Assembly (NCBI RefSeq): GCF_003049505.1
Contig: NZ_PYWN01000104.1
Coordinates: forward strand, 1 to 39,875
DNA: 39,875 nucleotides
DNA from: Metasolibacillus meyeri
GTDB taxonomy: Bacteria > Bacillota > Bacilli > Bacillales_A > Planococcaceae
Direction of reading: 5' to 3'
This document shows, piece by piece, positions 25,038 to 33,598 of this stretch. The notes below the pieces were generated by a model. That model saw only the letters and a program-made list of their open reading frames with translations, searched no databases and had not been told where the DNA came from. Position numbers and translations under genes: made by a program. Positions within the stretch are counted from its first letter, which is position 1. Every line of letters starts with the position of its first letter.

Positions 25038-26111
25038 CTATATAATGAAATCCTCTGGAATAAACACTTTCATTTCCTTCGGGCTGACATAAACAATTTC
25101 TCCTATTTTTAAATCTAATTGTATAAACTCCTCTTTGCTCAGCTCCACTTCGACATAAGCGTCAATATCCTCACGTCTCATCTCAAGATACCAAGTAGGT
25201 CCAACTGAATGCATAAAGGTAATTTTTGCTGCGATTTCATCCTTGCTTTGCCTTACACGCTCAACCTTTAAATGATGTGGTCGCACATAGCCTACCGCAT
25301 CCGCACCATCTTGATCGATATAATCTGGTGCATCAAGCTGGGCGCTCCCTAAATTTAATTTTCCTTGCTGCAGTCGACCGTGGAATAAATTTACATTACC
25401 TAAAAAATCATAAACAAATGGGCTAACAGGCTTATCATAAACTTCCGAAGGCGTTCCAACCTGCTCAATTTTTCCTTTATTCATAATGACGATGCGGTCT
25501 GCCACATCAAGTGCCTCTTCTTGGTCATGTGTAACAAACACGCTTGTGATATGCATTTCATTATGCAATTTACGTAGCCAACGACGTAATTCCTTTCGAA
25601 CCTTTGCATCAAGCGCTCCAAATGGCTCATCTAATAGCAGCATTTTTGGCTCCACTGCTAATGCTCGTGCCAATGCAACACGCTGTCGCTGTCCACCTGA
25701 TAGCTGAGATGGATAGCGCTGTGCAAAGTCACTTAGCTTGACTAGCTCCAAAAGCTCATGTACCTTTTGCTCGATGTCCTTTTTTGATGGTCGCACGCTT
25801 TTCTTACGTACATTTAAACCAAATGCTACATTATCAAACACTGTCATATGCTTGAATAGCGCATAGTGTTGAAAGACGAAGCCAACATCCCGTTGATTGA
25901 CATGCACTGTACTTAAATCTTTGCCATCAAATGCAATGCTACCTTCTTCAATCGATTCTAGCCCTGCAATCATGCGCAAAAGTGTAGTCTTACCTGAACC
26001 AGATGGACCTAACAGTGCGACTAGCTCCCCTTTTGCAATAGTTAAATTAATATCCTTCAATGCTTGAAATGAGCCATAATGCTTTGTTACCTCACGTATT
26101 TCAATCGACAT
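25038..26111 (-). CDS. cysA: Sulfate/thiosulfate ABC transporter ATPase
   Basis: A 357-residue ATPase with Walker [10 protein letters not shown] (35-43), Q-loop [14 protein letters not shown], signature LSGGQRQR, Walker [12 protein letters not shown] and H-loop [15 protein letters not shown]. The last 120 residues are a TOBE-type regulatory domain, with [13 protein letters not shown] typical of CysA. The upstream GTG at 26120 would overlap cysW, while AGTAGGTG is well spaced from the ATG at 26111, which gives [13 protein letters not shown]. It energises sulfate import with CysT and CysW; the start is one base beyond the cysW stop codon. Confidence 0.95.
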   Translation of the reverse strand: MSIEIREVTKHYGSFQALKDINLTIAKGELVALLGPSGSGKTTLLRMIAGLESIEEGSIAFDGKDLSTVHVNQRDVGFVFQHYALFKHMTVFDNVAFGLNVRKKSVRPSKKDIEQKVHELLELVKLSDFAQRYPSQLSGGQRQRVALARALAVEPKMLLLDEPFGALDAKVRKELRRWLRKLHNEMHITSVFVTHDQEEALDVADRIVIMNKGKIEQVGTPSEVYDKPVSPFVYDFLGNVNLFHGRLQQGKLNLGSAQLDAPDYIDQDGADAVGYVRPHHLKVERVRQSKDEIAAKITFMHSVGPTWYLEMRREDIDAYVEVELSKEEFIQLDLKIGEIVYVSPKEMKVFIPEDFII

Positions 26112-26112
26112 G

Positions 26113-26940
26113 CTATTCACCTACTTGTTTTTCTGTCTTATATTCAATAAACGATTTAATAATTAATGTTGCGAGTGCCAATAATGACATCAGTGATGCT
26201 ACAGCAAAGGCAGCCGCAAATTGATATTCATTGTATAAAATCTCTACATGCAGAGGCATTGTATTCGTCATTCCGCGAATCCTTCCAGACACGACGGACA
26301 CAGCTCCAAACTCACCAATTGCACGCGCACTACATAAAATCATGCCGTATAGTAAGCCCCACTTAATCGTTGGCAACGTGATACGGATAAACATTTGCCA
26401 GCCACTAGCTCCAAGTGAAATCGCTGCCTCTTCCTCAGCCTTCCCCTGTGTTTGCATAATCGGAATAAGCTCCCGCGCAATAAACGGCAATGTCACAAAC
26501 ATGGTTACAATAATGATTCCTGGTGTTGAAAAAATAATTTTTATACCCCAGTCCATGAATAGTGAGCCTACAGCGCTTCTTGGATTAAACAGTAAAATGA
26601 AAATTAAACCTGCAATAACTGGAGATACAGCAAAAGGTAATTCAATTAAAGAAAGTAGCAACTGCTTACCTCTAAATTGAAACTTCGTAATACACCACGC
26701 CGCCGCTATGCCAAACACGGTATTCAACGGAACGGTTATAGCAACAACAAGCAATGTTAACTTAATAGCAGATAAAGCATCACTCTCTGTAATCGCTGCA
26801 AAATAAACGGCTGCTCCTTGCTCAAATGCTTTGACAAAAATAAAAATCAATGGCACAAGTAGAAACAATGCTAAGTAGAGGAGCATGACTGTGATTAAAA
26901 TTCGCTTCGTTATGCTTTTTTGATCTCTTGAATGATTCAC
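26113..26940 (-). CDS. cysW: Sulfate ABC transporter permease CysW
   Basis: A 275-residue permease with about six transmembrane segments and the coupling loop [24 protein letters not shown]. The segment [34 protein letters not shown] identifies CysW among sulfate permeases. An ATG at 26985 would overlap cysT by 34 bp. The GTG at 26940 has AGGGGGGAG four bases upstream, the same arrangement as cysH, and lies 11 bp after the cysT stop, so I prefer it. It forms the channel with CysT. Confidence 0.92.
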   Translation of the reverse strand: MNHSRDQKSITKRILITVMLLYLALFLLVPLIFIFVKAFEQGAAVYFAAITESDALSAIKLTLLVVAITVPLNTVFGIAAAWCITKFQFRGKQLLLSLIELPFAVSPVIAGLIFILLFNPRSAVGSLFMDWGIKIIFSTPGIIIVTMFVTLPFIARELIPIMQTQGKAEEEAAISLGASGWQMFIRITLPTIKWGLLYGMILCSARAIGEFGAVSVVSGRIRGMTNTMPLHVEILYNEYQFAAAFAVASLMSLLALATLIIKSFIEYKTEKQVGE

Positions 26941-26951
26941 TTTGCTCCCCC

Positions 26952-27782
26952 CTAGTCCTCTTGTAATATGTGCTTTTGGCTCCATTTTTGTAGGAAATTA
27001 ATAAAAATTAAACAAATAAATGAAACAACGAGCATCACAACCGCAATCGCTGTCGCCCCTGCGTAATCAAACTGCTCTAGCTTCGTCATAATCATCAGTG
27101 GTGCAATCTCAGTTTTCATCGGCATGTTGCCTGCAATGAAGACGACCGATCCATATTCCCCAAGCCCTCTTGCAAATGCGAGAGAAAATCCAGCTAATAA
27201 AGCTGGCAATATTTCAGGGAAAATAATTTTTCTAAAAATCTGCCCACGTGTTGCTCCTAAGCTTGATGCCGCCTCTTCTACTTCACGCTCTAAGCCTTCC
27301 AGTACAGGCTGCACCATTCGAACAACAAATGGTAATCCAATAAACATTAAGGCCAACGTAATACCGATTGGTGTAAATGACACTTTAATACCGATTAAGC
27401 TGAGCCATTGACCAATCCAGCCATTCTCTGTATATAAAGTAGTTAATGCAATCCCTGCTACTGCTGTCGGTAATGCAAAGGGTAAATCAATTAATCCATC
27501 AATGAATCGCTTTCCAGGGAAGCTATAGCGAACGAGCACCCACGCAATTAATAAGCCAAAAACACCATTAAAAAGGGCTGCTGCAAATGCTGTAGCAAAC
27601 GATATTTTATAGGCATGGACGACACGTTCACTTGTCACAACCTGCCAAAAATCTCCCCACCCTAGCTTAGAGGATTCAATAAATATCATGGATAACGGAA
27701 TTAAAATAAATAAGCTTAAATACAGCATTGTAATCCCCATCGACAAGCCAAAACCAGGTAGTACATTCTTCCTTTTTTTCAT
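26952..27782 (-). CDS. cysT: Sulfate ABC transporter permease CysT
   Basis: A 276-residue permease with six predicted membrane segments. Markers are LPFALPTAVAGIALTTLYTENGWIG, the coupling loop EREVEEAASSLGATRGQIFRKIIFPEI and FARGLGEYGSVVFIAGNMP, the CysT/CysU signature. The ribosome site GGTGG precedes the ATG, and the start codon shares one base with the stop of a 42-codon open frame (TAATG). The gene is separated from sbp by 194 bp, wider than the other gaps in this operon, and no terminator is seen there. Confidence 0.94.
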   Translation of the reverse strand: MKKRKNVLPGFGLSMGITMLYLSLFILIPLSMIFIESSKLGWGDFWQVVTSERVVHAYKISFATAFAAALFNGVFGLLIAWVLVRYSFPGKRFIDGLIDLPFALPTAVAGIALTTLYTENGWIGQWLSLIGIKVSFTPIGITLALMFIGLPFVVRMVQPVLEGLEREVEEAASSLGATRGQIFRKIIFPEILPALLAGFSLAFARGLGEYGSVVFIAGNMPMKTEIAPLMIMTKLEQFDYAGATAIAVVMLVVSFICLIFINFLQKWSQKHILQED

Positions 27783-27910
27783 TATTTACACCACCATTTC
27801 TTAATCGACCATGCTTTAGCTAACTCCTCATCAAAATCTGTGACATCTATCAGAGGCTTTAGGTCAACATGATGTAGGTTACTCAGTCTGTACCATCGGA
27901 TATGGTATTC
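27782..27910 (-). other. Open frame without start codon in the sbp-cysT gap
   Basis: Forty-two sense codons (opening EYHIRWYRLSNLHHVDLKPL, ending AWSIKKWWCK) stop at TAA, which overlaps the cysT ATG as TAATG. The composition looks protein-like, but there is no ATG, GTG or TTG in it and a stop lies directly upstream. It may be the remnant of a gene whose 5' part was lost, or chance. I do not recognise the sequence. The rest of the gap (27911-27976) contains only a short CTTGCT/AGCAAG dyad. Confidence 0.3.
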
Positions 27911-27976
27911 TTAGACTAAACCCCTCTTGCTGAGCAAGTATTTGAAACTACATTCACCTTACTAGGCGTTTTATAC

Positions 27977-29002
27977 TTAATTAAGATAAATTGAGTCAAA
28001 AACACCACCATCACTAAAATGTGTTTTTTGTGCCTCTTGCCAACTACCAAACTTCTCATCAATCGTAAATAACTTAATTTCTGGGAATTCACTACGATAC
28101 TTTTCAGCAACTGCTTCTGCTCTTGGGCGATAATAATTTTTAGCTGCTATTTCCTGTCCAACATCCGAATATAAAAATTGTAAATAGGCTTCTGCGACCT
28201 CTCTTGTACCTTTTCGATCAACATTTTTATCTACTACTGCTACAGATGGCTCCGCTAGAATGCTGATGGACGGCGCTACAATTTCAAATTCATCCTTTTT
28301 CAGCTCATTTAAAGCTAGCAACGCTTCATTTTCCCAAGTAATTAATACATCTCCAATGCCTTTCTCTACAAATGTCGTTGTTGAGCCACGTGCACCAGAG
28401 TCTAACACTTCTACATTTTTATAAATGCTTGCAACAAATTCCCTTGCCTTCGCATCATCATTACCGAATTTTTCTAAGGCAAAGCCCCATGCAGCTAAGT
28501 AATTCCAGCGTGCTCCTCCAGATGCCTTTGGATTAGGTGTAATCACTGAAACATCTGCCTTCGCTAAATCATCCCAATCCTTAATGCCCTTTGGATTACC
28601 TTTGCGAACCAAAAGGACGATTGTTGAGGTATAAGGGGCGGAGTTATTGTCCAAGCGAGTAATCCAGTTTTCATCAATTAATTTTTGCTCAGCAATTGCA
28701 TCAATGTCATACGCCAAAGCTAGTGTAACGACATCTGCATCTAAGCCATCAATAACCGAGCGAGCCTGACTACCCGAGCCACCATGTGATTGCTTGATGA
28801 TTACTTCCTGCCCCTTCTCAGCCTGCCAATATGCTGCAAACTCTTTATTAAATTCGTCATACAATTCACGTGTTGGGTCATACGAAGAATTTAAAATCTG
28901 AATTTTATCTTCAGTTGATGCACTTTTATTAGCACAAGCAGACAATAAAATAACAGTAGAAAATATCAATACTAATCCCTTCAAAAACAAACGATTTTTC
29001 AT
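27977..29002 (-). CDS. sbp: Sulfate-binding lipoprotein
   Basis: A 341-residue periplasmic-type binding protein, lipid-anchored here: signal peptide residues 1-22 with lipobox LSAC and Cys23. The mature part has [47 protein letters not shown] and the C-terminal [21 protein letters not shown], the defining Sbp/CysP motifs. It delivers sulfate (or thiosulfate) to CysT/CysW. It is the first gene of the sulfate operon, preceded by AAGGAGG and by a leader with an intrinsic terminator. Confidence 0.95.
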   Translation of the reverse strand: MKNRLFLKGLVLIFSTVILLSACANKSASTEDKIQILNSSYDPTRELYDEFNKEFAAYWQAEKGQEVIIKQSHGGSGSQARSVIDGLDADVVTLALAYDIDAIAEQKLIDENWITRLDNNSAPYTSTIVLLVRKGNPKGIKDWDDLAKADVSVITPNPKASGGARWNYLAAWGFALEKFGNDDAKAREFVASIYKNVEVLDSGARGSTTTFVEKGIGDVLITWENEALLALNELKKDEFEIVAPSISILAEPSVAVVDKNVDRKGTREVAEAYLQFLYSDVGQEIAAKNYYRPRAEAVAEKYRSEFPEIKLFTIDEKFGSWQEAQKTHFSDGGVFDSIYLN

Positions 29003-29100
29003 AAAAATATTCTTCCTCCTTAATCAATTATTCATATTCGTAAAGTATGTTTTAATACAGCATTCTTCCCACTTTATTTTTAACAGAATAGGAATGAAGC

Positions 29101-29150
29101 AAAAAAGACCACTCCATAGAAAAGAAGTACTTCTTTTCTAAAGAGCGGCC
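29101..29150 (-). terminator. Strong intrinsic terminator in the sulfate-operon leader
   Basis: In - strand RNA an 8-bp G-C/G-U outer stem (29143-29150 with 29107-29114) encloses a perfect 24-base palindrome (29117-29140), followed by TTTTTT. It lies about 100 bp upstream of sbp and about 90 nt downstream of a predicted promoter. It could therefore end the upstream GNAT message, act as an attenuator for sulfate uptake, or both. Confidence 0.85.
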
Positions 29151-29242
29151 TCTAGTTTTTCTAGTGAGCTACTACAATATTATTATGCTTTTCTTATCAA
29201 GATGTGTATTGGCAAGCAAAAACCTACTAATCTTATAGAAAT

Positions 29243-29270
29243 AATTTAACATGAAATAACAAAATGTCAA
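29243..29270 (-). promoter_or_regulatory. Promoter of the sulfate operon
   Basis: On the - strand TTGACA (29270-29265) and TAAATT (29248-29243) are 16 bp apart. Predicted transcription starts near 29236, giving a leader of about 230 nt before sbp that contains the terminator at 29101-29150. No known riboswitch consensus could be recognised in the roughly 90 nt between promoter and terminator. Confidence 0.6.
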
Positions 29271-29303
29271 TACAATTTTCAAAAAATATGTTTAATTCGT
29301 ATG

Positions 29304-29741
29304 CTATTTAACAAGTGATTTCTCAAAAATAATTTTATGTCTACCTTTTGCATCAACGAATGTTGAAATAATCTCGAAGCCATGTTTAATATTTGTAATC
29401 AGCATCGCCTTACGCTGATTGCGTCCATATGTACGTATTTTTTGGAAGCCTAGCTTCTTTACTTCCTCGTGCTGACGCACCATTAGCCCGTTTGCAATTC
29501 CACGACCACGCTGACTTTCATGCACGCCACCTAACCAGCTATAAAATACGTGGTCAGGATGCATATAGCCTAGTTTAAAGCCGACCATTGCCCCATCCTT
29601 CATCGCAAATAAGCAAAGTAAGCCCTCCTTATTTTCCAGCTTCTCTAATGGTAATGGCGAGCCATCAAAAACATGTGCATGAAGTGCCTGTAGTTCTGAC
29701 AAGTATTGATATGGCACACCTTCGACTAATTCAATCTGCAT
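29304..29741 (-). CDS. GNAT-family N-acetyltransferase
   Basis: A 145-residue acetyltransferase of the GNAT fold, with the acetyl-CoA loop ESQRGRGIANGLMVRQHEE (RGRGIA) near residues 80-98 and the preceding strand HVFYSWLGGVHE. The substrate is unknown. A GTG seven codons upstream (29762) is less likely than the ATG at 29741, which has GGAGGTGG five bases before it. It is divergent from the BASS transporter gene (74-bp gap) and no terminator lies close to its stop, the next one being at 29101-29150. Confidence 0.85.
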   Translation of the reverse strand: MQIELVEGVPYQYLSELQALHAHVFDGSPLPLEKLENKEGLLCLFAMKDGAMVGFKLGYMHPDHVFYSWLGGVHESQRGRGIANGLMVRQHEEVKKLGFQKIRTYGRNQRKAMLITNIKHGFEIISTFVDAKGRHKIIFEKSLVK

Positions 29742-29815
29742 ATTGTCCACCTCCATTTTCACCTTACAAGCAACTATGCTACAATGAGTCTAAAAATTTA
29801 AAGAAGGTCTTTCTC

Positions 29816-30748
29816 TTGCTAGAAAAATTAAATCTATTTCTTCAACGTTATATTGCTATTTTAACGCCTCTTAGCCTAATAATTGGCGTCTTATTTGAAA
29901 ACATTTTGCATCATCTACTTTTTCTTGTTGTCTGGCTATTTGCTTTTATGACATTTGCAGGTAGCTTACGCATGACGTTTAAAGATTTCGCTATTTTTGT
30001 AAAACATCCTGTTATCATTTTAACATCGATTGCTTTTTTACATATTGTTATGCCTTTATGGGCTTATTTTTTATCCTCCATTATATTCGATGATTATTTA
30101 TTAACAATTGGCTTTGTCTTATCTGTTGCGGTACCTACTGGGGTTACGAGTATGATTTGGATTACCATTTGTAAAGGAAATGTTCCTTTAGGCTTATCCA
30201 TCGTACTTATTGATACATTGCTCGCACCATTTATTATGCCATTACTATTATTTATCGTTTCTGGAGAAAAAGTTGAGCTTCAATTGCCCTCATTAATGAC
30301 GAGTTTAACCTTTATGATTGTGTTGCCAACATTAATTGGTATTGCAGTGAATGAATTATCTAAAGGACAAATTCCGCAAAAGATAAGCGGTATACTAGCT
30401 CCATTTTCAAAGCTTGCTTTATTTGCTGTCATCATGATTAATAGCAGTGCCATTGCACCATATTTAAAAAATGTGGATATAGAGCTTGCCTTTGTCATCG
30501 GATTAGTACTTGTGATTGCTATATGTGGCTATGTTTTCACATTGCTTATTGGTCGCTACTTTTTACACGATAGCTCACATATAACGACCTTCGTCTTTAC
30601 AGGAGGTATGCGCAATATTGCTTTAGGTGTTGTTATTGCCTCAACTTATTTCCCAGCTAAGGTCGCGATGCCTGTCGTGTTTGGCATGCTCTTCCAGCAA
30701 GTTTTAGCATCTATCGTCAGTAAATTTGTGGGCAAGCCGTCTGAATGA
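29816..30748 (+). CDS. Sodium/bile-acid-symporter-family (BASS) transporter
   Basis: A 310-residue membrane protein with nine or ten hydrophobic segments. The pairs VAVPTGVTSMIW and FTGGMRNIALGVVIA correspond to the two crossing-helix regions of the BASS fold. Members move organic anions with sodium; in bacteria pantoate and keto acids are among known substrates, and none can be assigned here. The open frame extends back over the divergent GNAT gene, but AAGAAGG eight bases before the TTG at 29816 marks the real start. TACAAT at 29780-29785 with TTTCAC 17 bp upstream is a possible promoter. Confidence 0.88.
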   Translation: MLEKLNLFLQRYIAILTPLSLIIGVLFENILHHLLFLVVWLFAFMTFAGSLRMTFKDFAIFVKHPVIILTSIAFLHIVMPLWAYFLSSIIFDDYLLTIGFVLSVAVPTGVTSMIWITICKGNVPLGLSIVLIDTLLAPFIMPLLLFIVSGEKVELQLPSLMTSLTFMIVLPTLIGIAVNELSKGQIPQKISGILAPFSKLALFAVIMINSSAIAPYLKNVDIELAFVIGLVLVIAICGYVFTLLIGRYFLHDSSHITTFVFTGGMRNIALGVVIASTYFPAKVAMPVVFGMLFQQVLASIVSKFVGKPSE

Positions 30749-30858
30749 GATGTCGCCTTTTTATTCACGAGTTTTAACTCAGCTTTAAAAATTTCACAAA
30801 AGCTTACGTTAAAAATGTTAGATTAGCTAACTTCTTTATTGAAAAAAGGGGCGGTGAA

Positions 30859-30957
30859 GTGATTATTTTCGAATTAACCAGTTCAAAAGTATCAATTCGC
30901 TCAACCAATGGTGAAATTCGCTCATCGCAGTGCCATTTCCGCTCAACGAAAGCCTAA
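30859..30957 (+). CDS. Possible small repeat-peptide ORF spanning the 21-bp array
   Basis: A GTG with a strong ribosome site (AAAAGGGG, seven bases upstream) opens a 32-codon frame. Its peptide contains IRSTNGE, IRSSQCH and FRSTK, a heptad repeat produced by the 21-bp DNA repeat. The ribosome site and the in-frame period argue for translation. The degenerate repeat and short length argue that the frame may be incidental. No homologue family is recognised with certainty, and no promoter is clear (TAGATT near 30823 is a weak -10). Confidence 0.35.
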   Translation: MIIFELTSSKVSIRSTNGEIRSSQCHFRSTKA

Positions 30958-30979
30958 ATTCGCTCAATGAAATTTTAAA
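30896..30979 (-). repeat. Four-unit degenerate 21-bp repeat array (family core GAGCGAA)
   Basis: On the + strand TTCGCTCA starts at 30896, 30917 and 30959, and TCCGCTCA at 30938, an exact 21-bp step. The complementary core GAGCGAA differs by one base from the GTGCGAA of the array at 21456-21560, and several units share a CTTT about 12 bases in. The array ends next to the terminator of the chemotaxis receptor gene, between convergent genes like the other array. Confidence 0.85.
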
Positions 30980-31022
30980 AAGGGGCATGTTTGAAAAGGT
31001 AATCGCTCTTCAAACATGCCCT
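30976..31022 (-). terminator. Intrinsic terminator of the chemotaxis receptor gene
   Basis: GGGCATGTTTGAA (30983-30995) pairs perfectly over 13 bp with TTCAAACATGCCC (31009-31021). On the - strand a T-run (CCTTTTTAAAA) follows, 7 bp after the receptor stop codon. Confidence 0.9.
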
Positions 31023-31028
31023 ACTATT

Positions 31029-32774
31029 TTACAGCTCATATTTTTCTACAATTTCGTTTAACGCTTGGCTAAGGTCTGTTAGTTGCTCAGCCGATATAGC
31101 TACTTGCGCGATAGCGCCGATTTGTTCATCAACCGAGGCTGTTATTTGCTCTACAGCTGCCGCAGTTTGCCCTGAAATATTTGAAGCATTTTGCACAGCC
31201 TGCGTAATTGTTTTATTTTGCTCCGTAATTGTTGCAAGCTCTTTATTCAACGTAGTAATTGCCTGCGTTGTTTCTGTAATTGCCTGCATAATATGACTAA
31301 ATTCTCGCTCTGTTTCATTTACCGCTATATCGAGCTGCTGTGAACGATCAATTGTACCGGCTACAGCCTCTACAGTTTTCTCTGTTTCTAGTTCAATTGC
31401 TGAAATCATACTTTGAATTTGCTTTGTCGCTTCGTTCGATTGCTCTGCTAGCTTACGTACTTCACTTGCTACAACGGCAAAACCTTTGCCATGCTCTCCT
31501 GCACGAGCCGCCTCAATACTTGCATTTAATGCTAATAAATTGGTTTCTGCTGAAATGCTTTCGATAGCCATTGTAATTTTTGATATTTCACCGATTTTAC
31601 TATGTAAGCTGGCAATATTTCCACTTACTTCATTAGATGAAATTAAGGATTGCTCATTCGACTGTTTTAGACGCTTTATCATTTCTTGCCCTTGATAAGC
31701 TGCCGCTTCCGATTGTGCTGTCATTTGTTGAATTGTATCGTTTTGTTGATTCATTGCCTTAATCGATGTATTCAGTAGAACAATTTGATGATTTGTTTGC
31801 TCTAAATCTGTTGCTTGGCTTACTGTTCCACCTGCAATCTCATTCATCGCTCGTCCAACTTCTTCACTACTTGAAGCAGTCTGCTCTGAAATAGCAGATA
31901 AAGAAAGTGAGGTTTCTGCTACTTTACTGCTCGTCTCCTGAAGCCCAGCAATCAAGTCTCTTAACTGTATTAACATATAGTTAAAGGACTGTCCAAGATG
32001 ACCTATCTCATCTTTTGACTCAGGTAATGATTTGGCTTGGATTTTACGATTGGCAATTTCTAAAAATGCAGCCGAAATATCTACTAGTAACTTAAATTTT
32101 TTACGCGATGCCATATAGAACAGTGCAATACCAAGAAGCGTAATAGCAATTGTCATCGTTATAATATACCATTTCACTTTATTGAGCTCACCATAAAAAG
32201 TTGTATCGAGCACACTCATCCCAACATACCAACCCCATGGCTCAAATTGTGCCATATAGGCTGTTTTTGTAATAGGCTTACCAGCATCATCTGTATCATT
32301 AAAATGATGAAAATGGTCTTGAAGATTTATCGCCTTTGCAGCAAGCACCATATTTTCACGATTTGTCGTATTCTCAGGTATATGACCTATTGGGTTAGTA
32401 GGATGAAGAACAGCCGCATAATTCGAATCATAAGCAACTAGATAGCCATCCTTCTTATAAAGAAATGAAGAAGCTTTATAATCGTAGCCTTCCGTAAGCT
32501 TAGGTCCGTTCAATAATAGCCTCGCCTGATCCTGTGCTTCCTCTAAAGTAATATTGCCCGCCTTTACTTGATTATCTAGTACAGTCAATGTAACAATCGC
32601 TGTATCAACAAGATGCTTAATATCTGTTTCACCTGCATTGATCAGCTCTGTTTTTGTTAAATAGTAGCTTGCTCCACCAATTACACCAGCTGTCAGTGTA
32701 ATCACAAAAACAATAAGTAAGGTTAATTTTGTAAAAATACTATGAAAAATAGAATTTTTGTGCTTTTCCTCCAT
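31029..32774 (-). CDS. Methyl-accepting chemotaxis protein with extracellular Cache domain
   Basis: A 581-residue chemoreceptor. Residues 14-37 are the first membrane anchor. About 40-200 is an extracellular sCache_2-type sensor ([29 protein letters not shown], then [15 protein letters not shown]). About 205-225 is the second anchor, then HAMP. The cytoplasmic signalling domain carries the conserved hairpin tip [40 protein letters not shown]. Ligands of this sensor type are often small carboxylates, but this one is unknown. It is a single-gene unit with its own terminator. The 325 bp upstream hold no other gene. Confidence 0.94.
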   Translation of the reverse strand: MEEKHKNSIFHSIFTKLTLLIVFVITLTAGVIGGASYYLTKTELINAGETDIKHLVDTAIVTLTVLDNQVKAGNITLEEAQDQARLLLNGPKLTEGYDYKASSFLYKKDGYLVAYDSNYAAVLHPTNPIGHIPENTTNRENMVLAAKAINLQDHFHHFNDTDDAGKPITKTAYMAQFEPWGWYVGMSVLDTTFYGELNKVKWYIITMTIAITLLGIALFYMASRKKFKLLVDISAAFLEIANRKIQAKSLPESKDEIGHLGQSFNYMLIQLRDLIAGLQETSSKVAETSLSLSAISEQTASSSEEVGRAMNEIAGGTVSQATDLEQTNHQIVLLNTSIKAMNQQNDTIQQMTAQSEAAAYQGQEMIKRLKQSNEQSLISSNEVSGNIASLHSKIGEISKITMAIESISAETNLLALNASIEAARAGEHGKGFAVVASEVRKLAEQSNEATKQIQSMISAIELETEKTVEAVAGTIDRSQQLDIAVNETEREFSHIMQAITETTQAITTLNKELATITEQNKTITQAVQNASNISGQTAAAVEQITASVDEQIGAIAQVAISAEQLTDLSQALNEIVEKYEL

Positions 32775-33099
32775 GCTGTTCTCACATCCTATTTTAGTTT
32801 CCCTAAACTCCTATATCTATTGTACATTTAACATGACGAAAGTTCTACTCCTTTTCTGACCATCGCTATAAAGAATCTGTAAATGATGACACAATTAATT
32901 CATAGCTATCAGAGTCATGAAGATAACCCAACAATCTCTTCCCTACTCGATACAAAGTCAATATTCATACAATCAAAAAAGCATAATCGACCATTCAATT
33001 TCTATCTAGAGTATAAAATATTTGATTTTTGACATACGCAATGTTAAATTTACTAAAGCAGTAATTTACTAAATTACTAAATAGAAAGGATGATTTCAT
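32775..33099. other. Intergenic region between divergent receptor and DUF genes
   Basis: A 325-bp A/T-rich gap. The receptor-proximal 200 bp show a possible - strand TACAAT near 32823 but no convincing -35. At the other end TTGACA (33029-33034) with TACTAA 16 bp later is a possible promoter for the downstream pair, overlapping the palindrome at 33060-33078. No open frame with a ribosome site is seen. Confidence 0.5.
33060..33078. promoter_or_regulatory. 19-bp perfect palindrome, operator candidate
   Basis: AGTAATTTA and TAAATTACT flank a single C. ACTAAA occurs three times (33052, 33068, 33076). The site lies between the likely promoter and the ribosome site of the following gene, where a bound MarR- or TetR-like repressor would block transcription of that gene and the MATE exporter. 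Confidence 0.6.
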
Positions 33100-33579
33100 A
33101 TGAAAATACCTACACATTTAAAACATAAACCTGTAATTGTTGCAGAAAACTATGCAAATATTGATGGCCGCACTGCCTACAAAACAGATGCACAAGGTTT
33201 GTCACTTGGCTTAGCGCAATGGAATGACCGTGGAAAAGTTGATATTTCAGCAAAAGTATGGCGCCATACTGGTGGCAAATGGTCACGTCAATCTGAGGAA
33301 TTACCTTTGCACCGTGTACTTGACTTGGCAATCTTAGTGTGCGAAACACAGCTTCACTTTAAAGATGCTTACCGCTATGAAAATTTATATGATGAAACCA
33401 ACCCTGTTATTAAACGCGTTGGCTTACAAGGCGATGCAATGACCGTTGAAGTATGCACAGAAAATGAACAAATCCATGAAGATATTCAACTTTTCAATCA
33501 AGCATTAAGCGAGAATGGTGAGTTAATGGGTGAGCGATTGCGCACCTTATCACGTATTTTAAAAGAAATGGGTTACTAA
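33100..33579 (+). CDS. Uncharacterised protein (DUF6530-like)
   Basis: A 159-residue soluble protein I recognise only as resembling a small Firmicute family of unknown function (from memory DUF6530). It has no signal peptide or membrane segment. Conserved-looking features are KPVIVAENYANIDGR at the N-terminus, a strand-rich stretch DISAKVWRHTGGKWSRQSEELPLHRVLDL and a helical C-terminus. The ATG follows AGAAAGGATG with a palindromic operator just upstream. The MATE exporter gene starts 20 bp after its stop, so the two share a transcript and perhaps a function in export or detoxification. That link is inference. Confidence 0.75.
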   Translation: MKIPTHLKHKPVIVAENYANIDGRTAYKTDAQGLSLGLAQWNDRGKVDISAKVWRHTGGKWSRQSEELPLHRVLDLAILVCETQLHFKDAYRYENLYDETNPVIKRVGLQGDAMTVEVCTENEQIHEDIQLFNQALSENGELMGERLRTLSRILKEMGY

Positions 33580-33598
33580 AGCCCTTTGAGGAAACAAA

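Noticed and set aside
26231-26680. 149-codon + strand open frame inside cysW
   Set aside because: It is an antisense shadow of a well-supported permease gene, with no ribosome site and no recognisable protein.
29151-29240. SAM (S-box) riboswitch upstream of the sulfate operon
   Set aside because: A TTATCAAGA resembling the S-box opening lies here, but on the opposite strand from the operon, and the conserved GAGGGA and GGCCC-type segments are missing.
29588-29815. Long N-terminal extension of the BASS transporter
   Set aside because: It runs antisense through the GNAT gene. The TTG at 29816 with AAGAAGG is the supported start.
30868-30895. Fifth upstream unit of the second 21-bp array
   Set aside because: TTCGAATTAACC at 30868 resembles a unit but lies 28 bp before the first core, out of phase with the 21-bp period.
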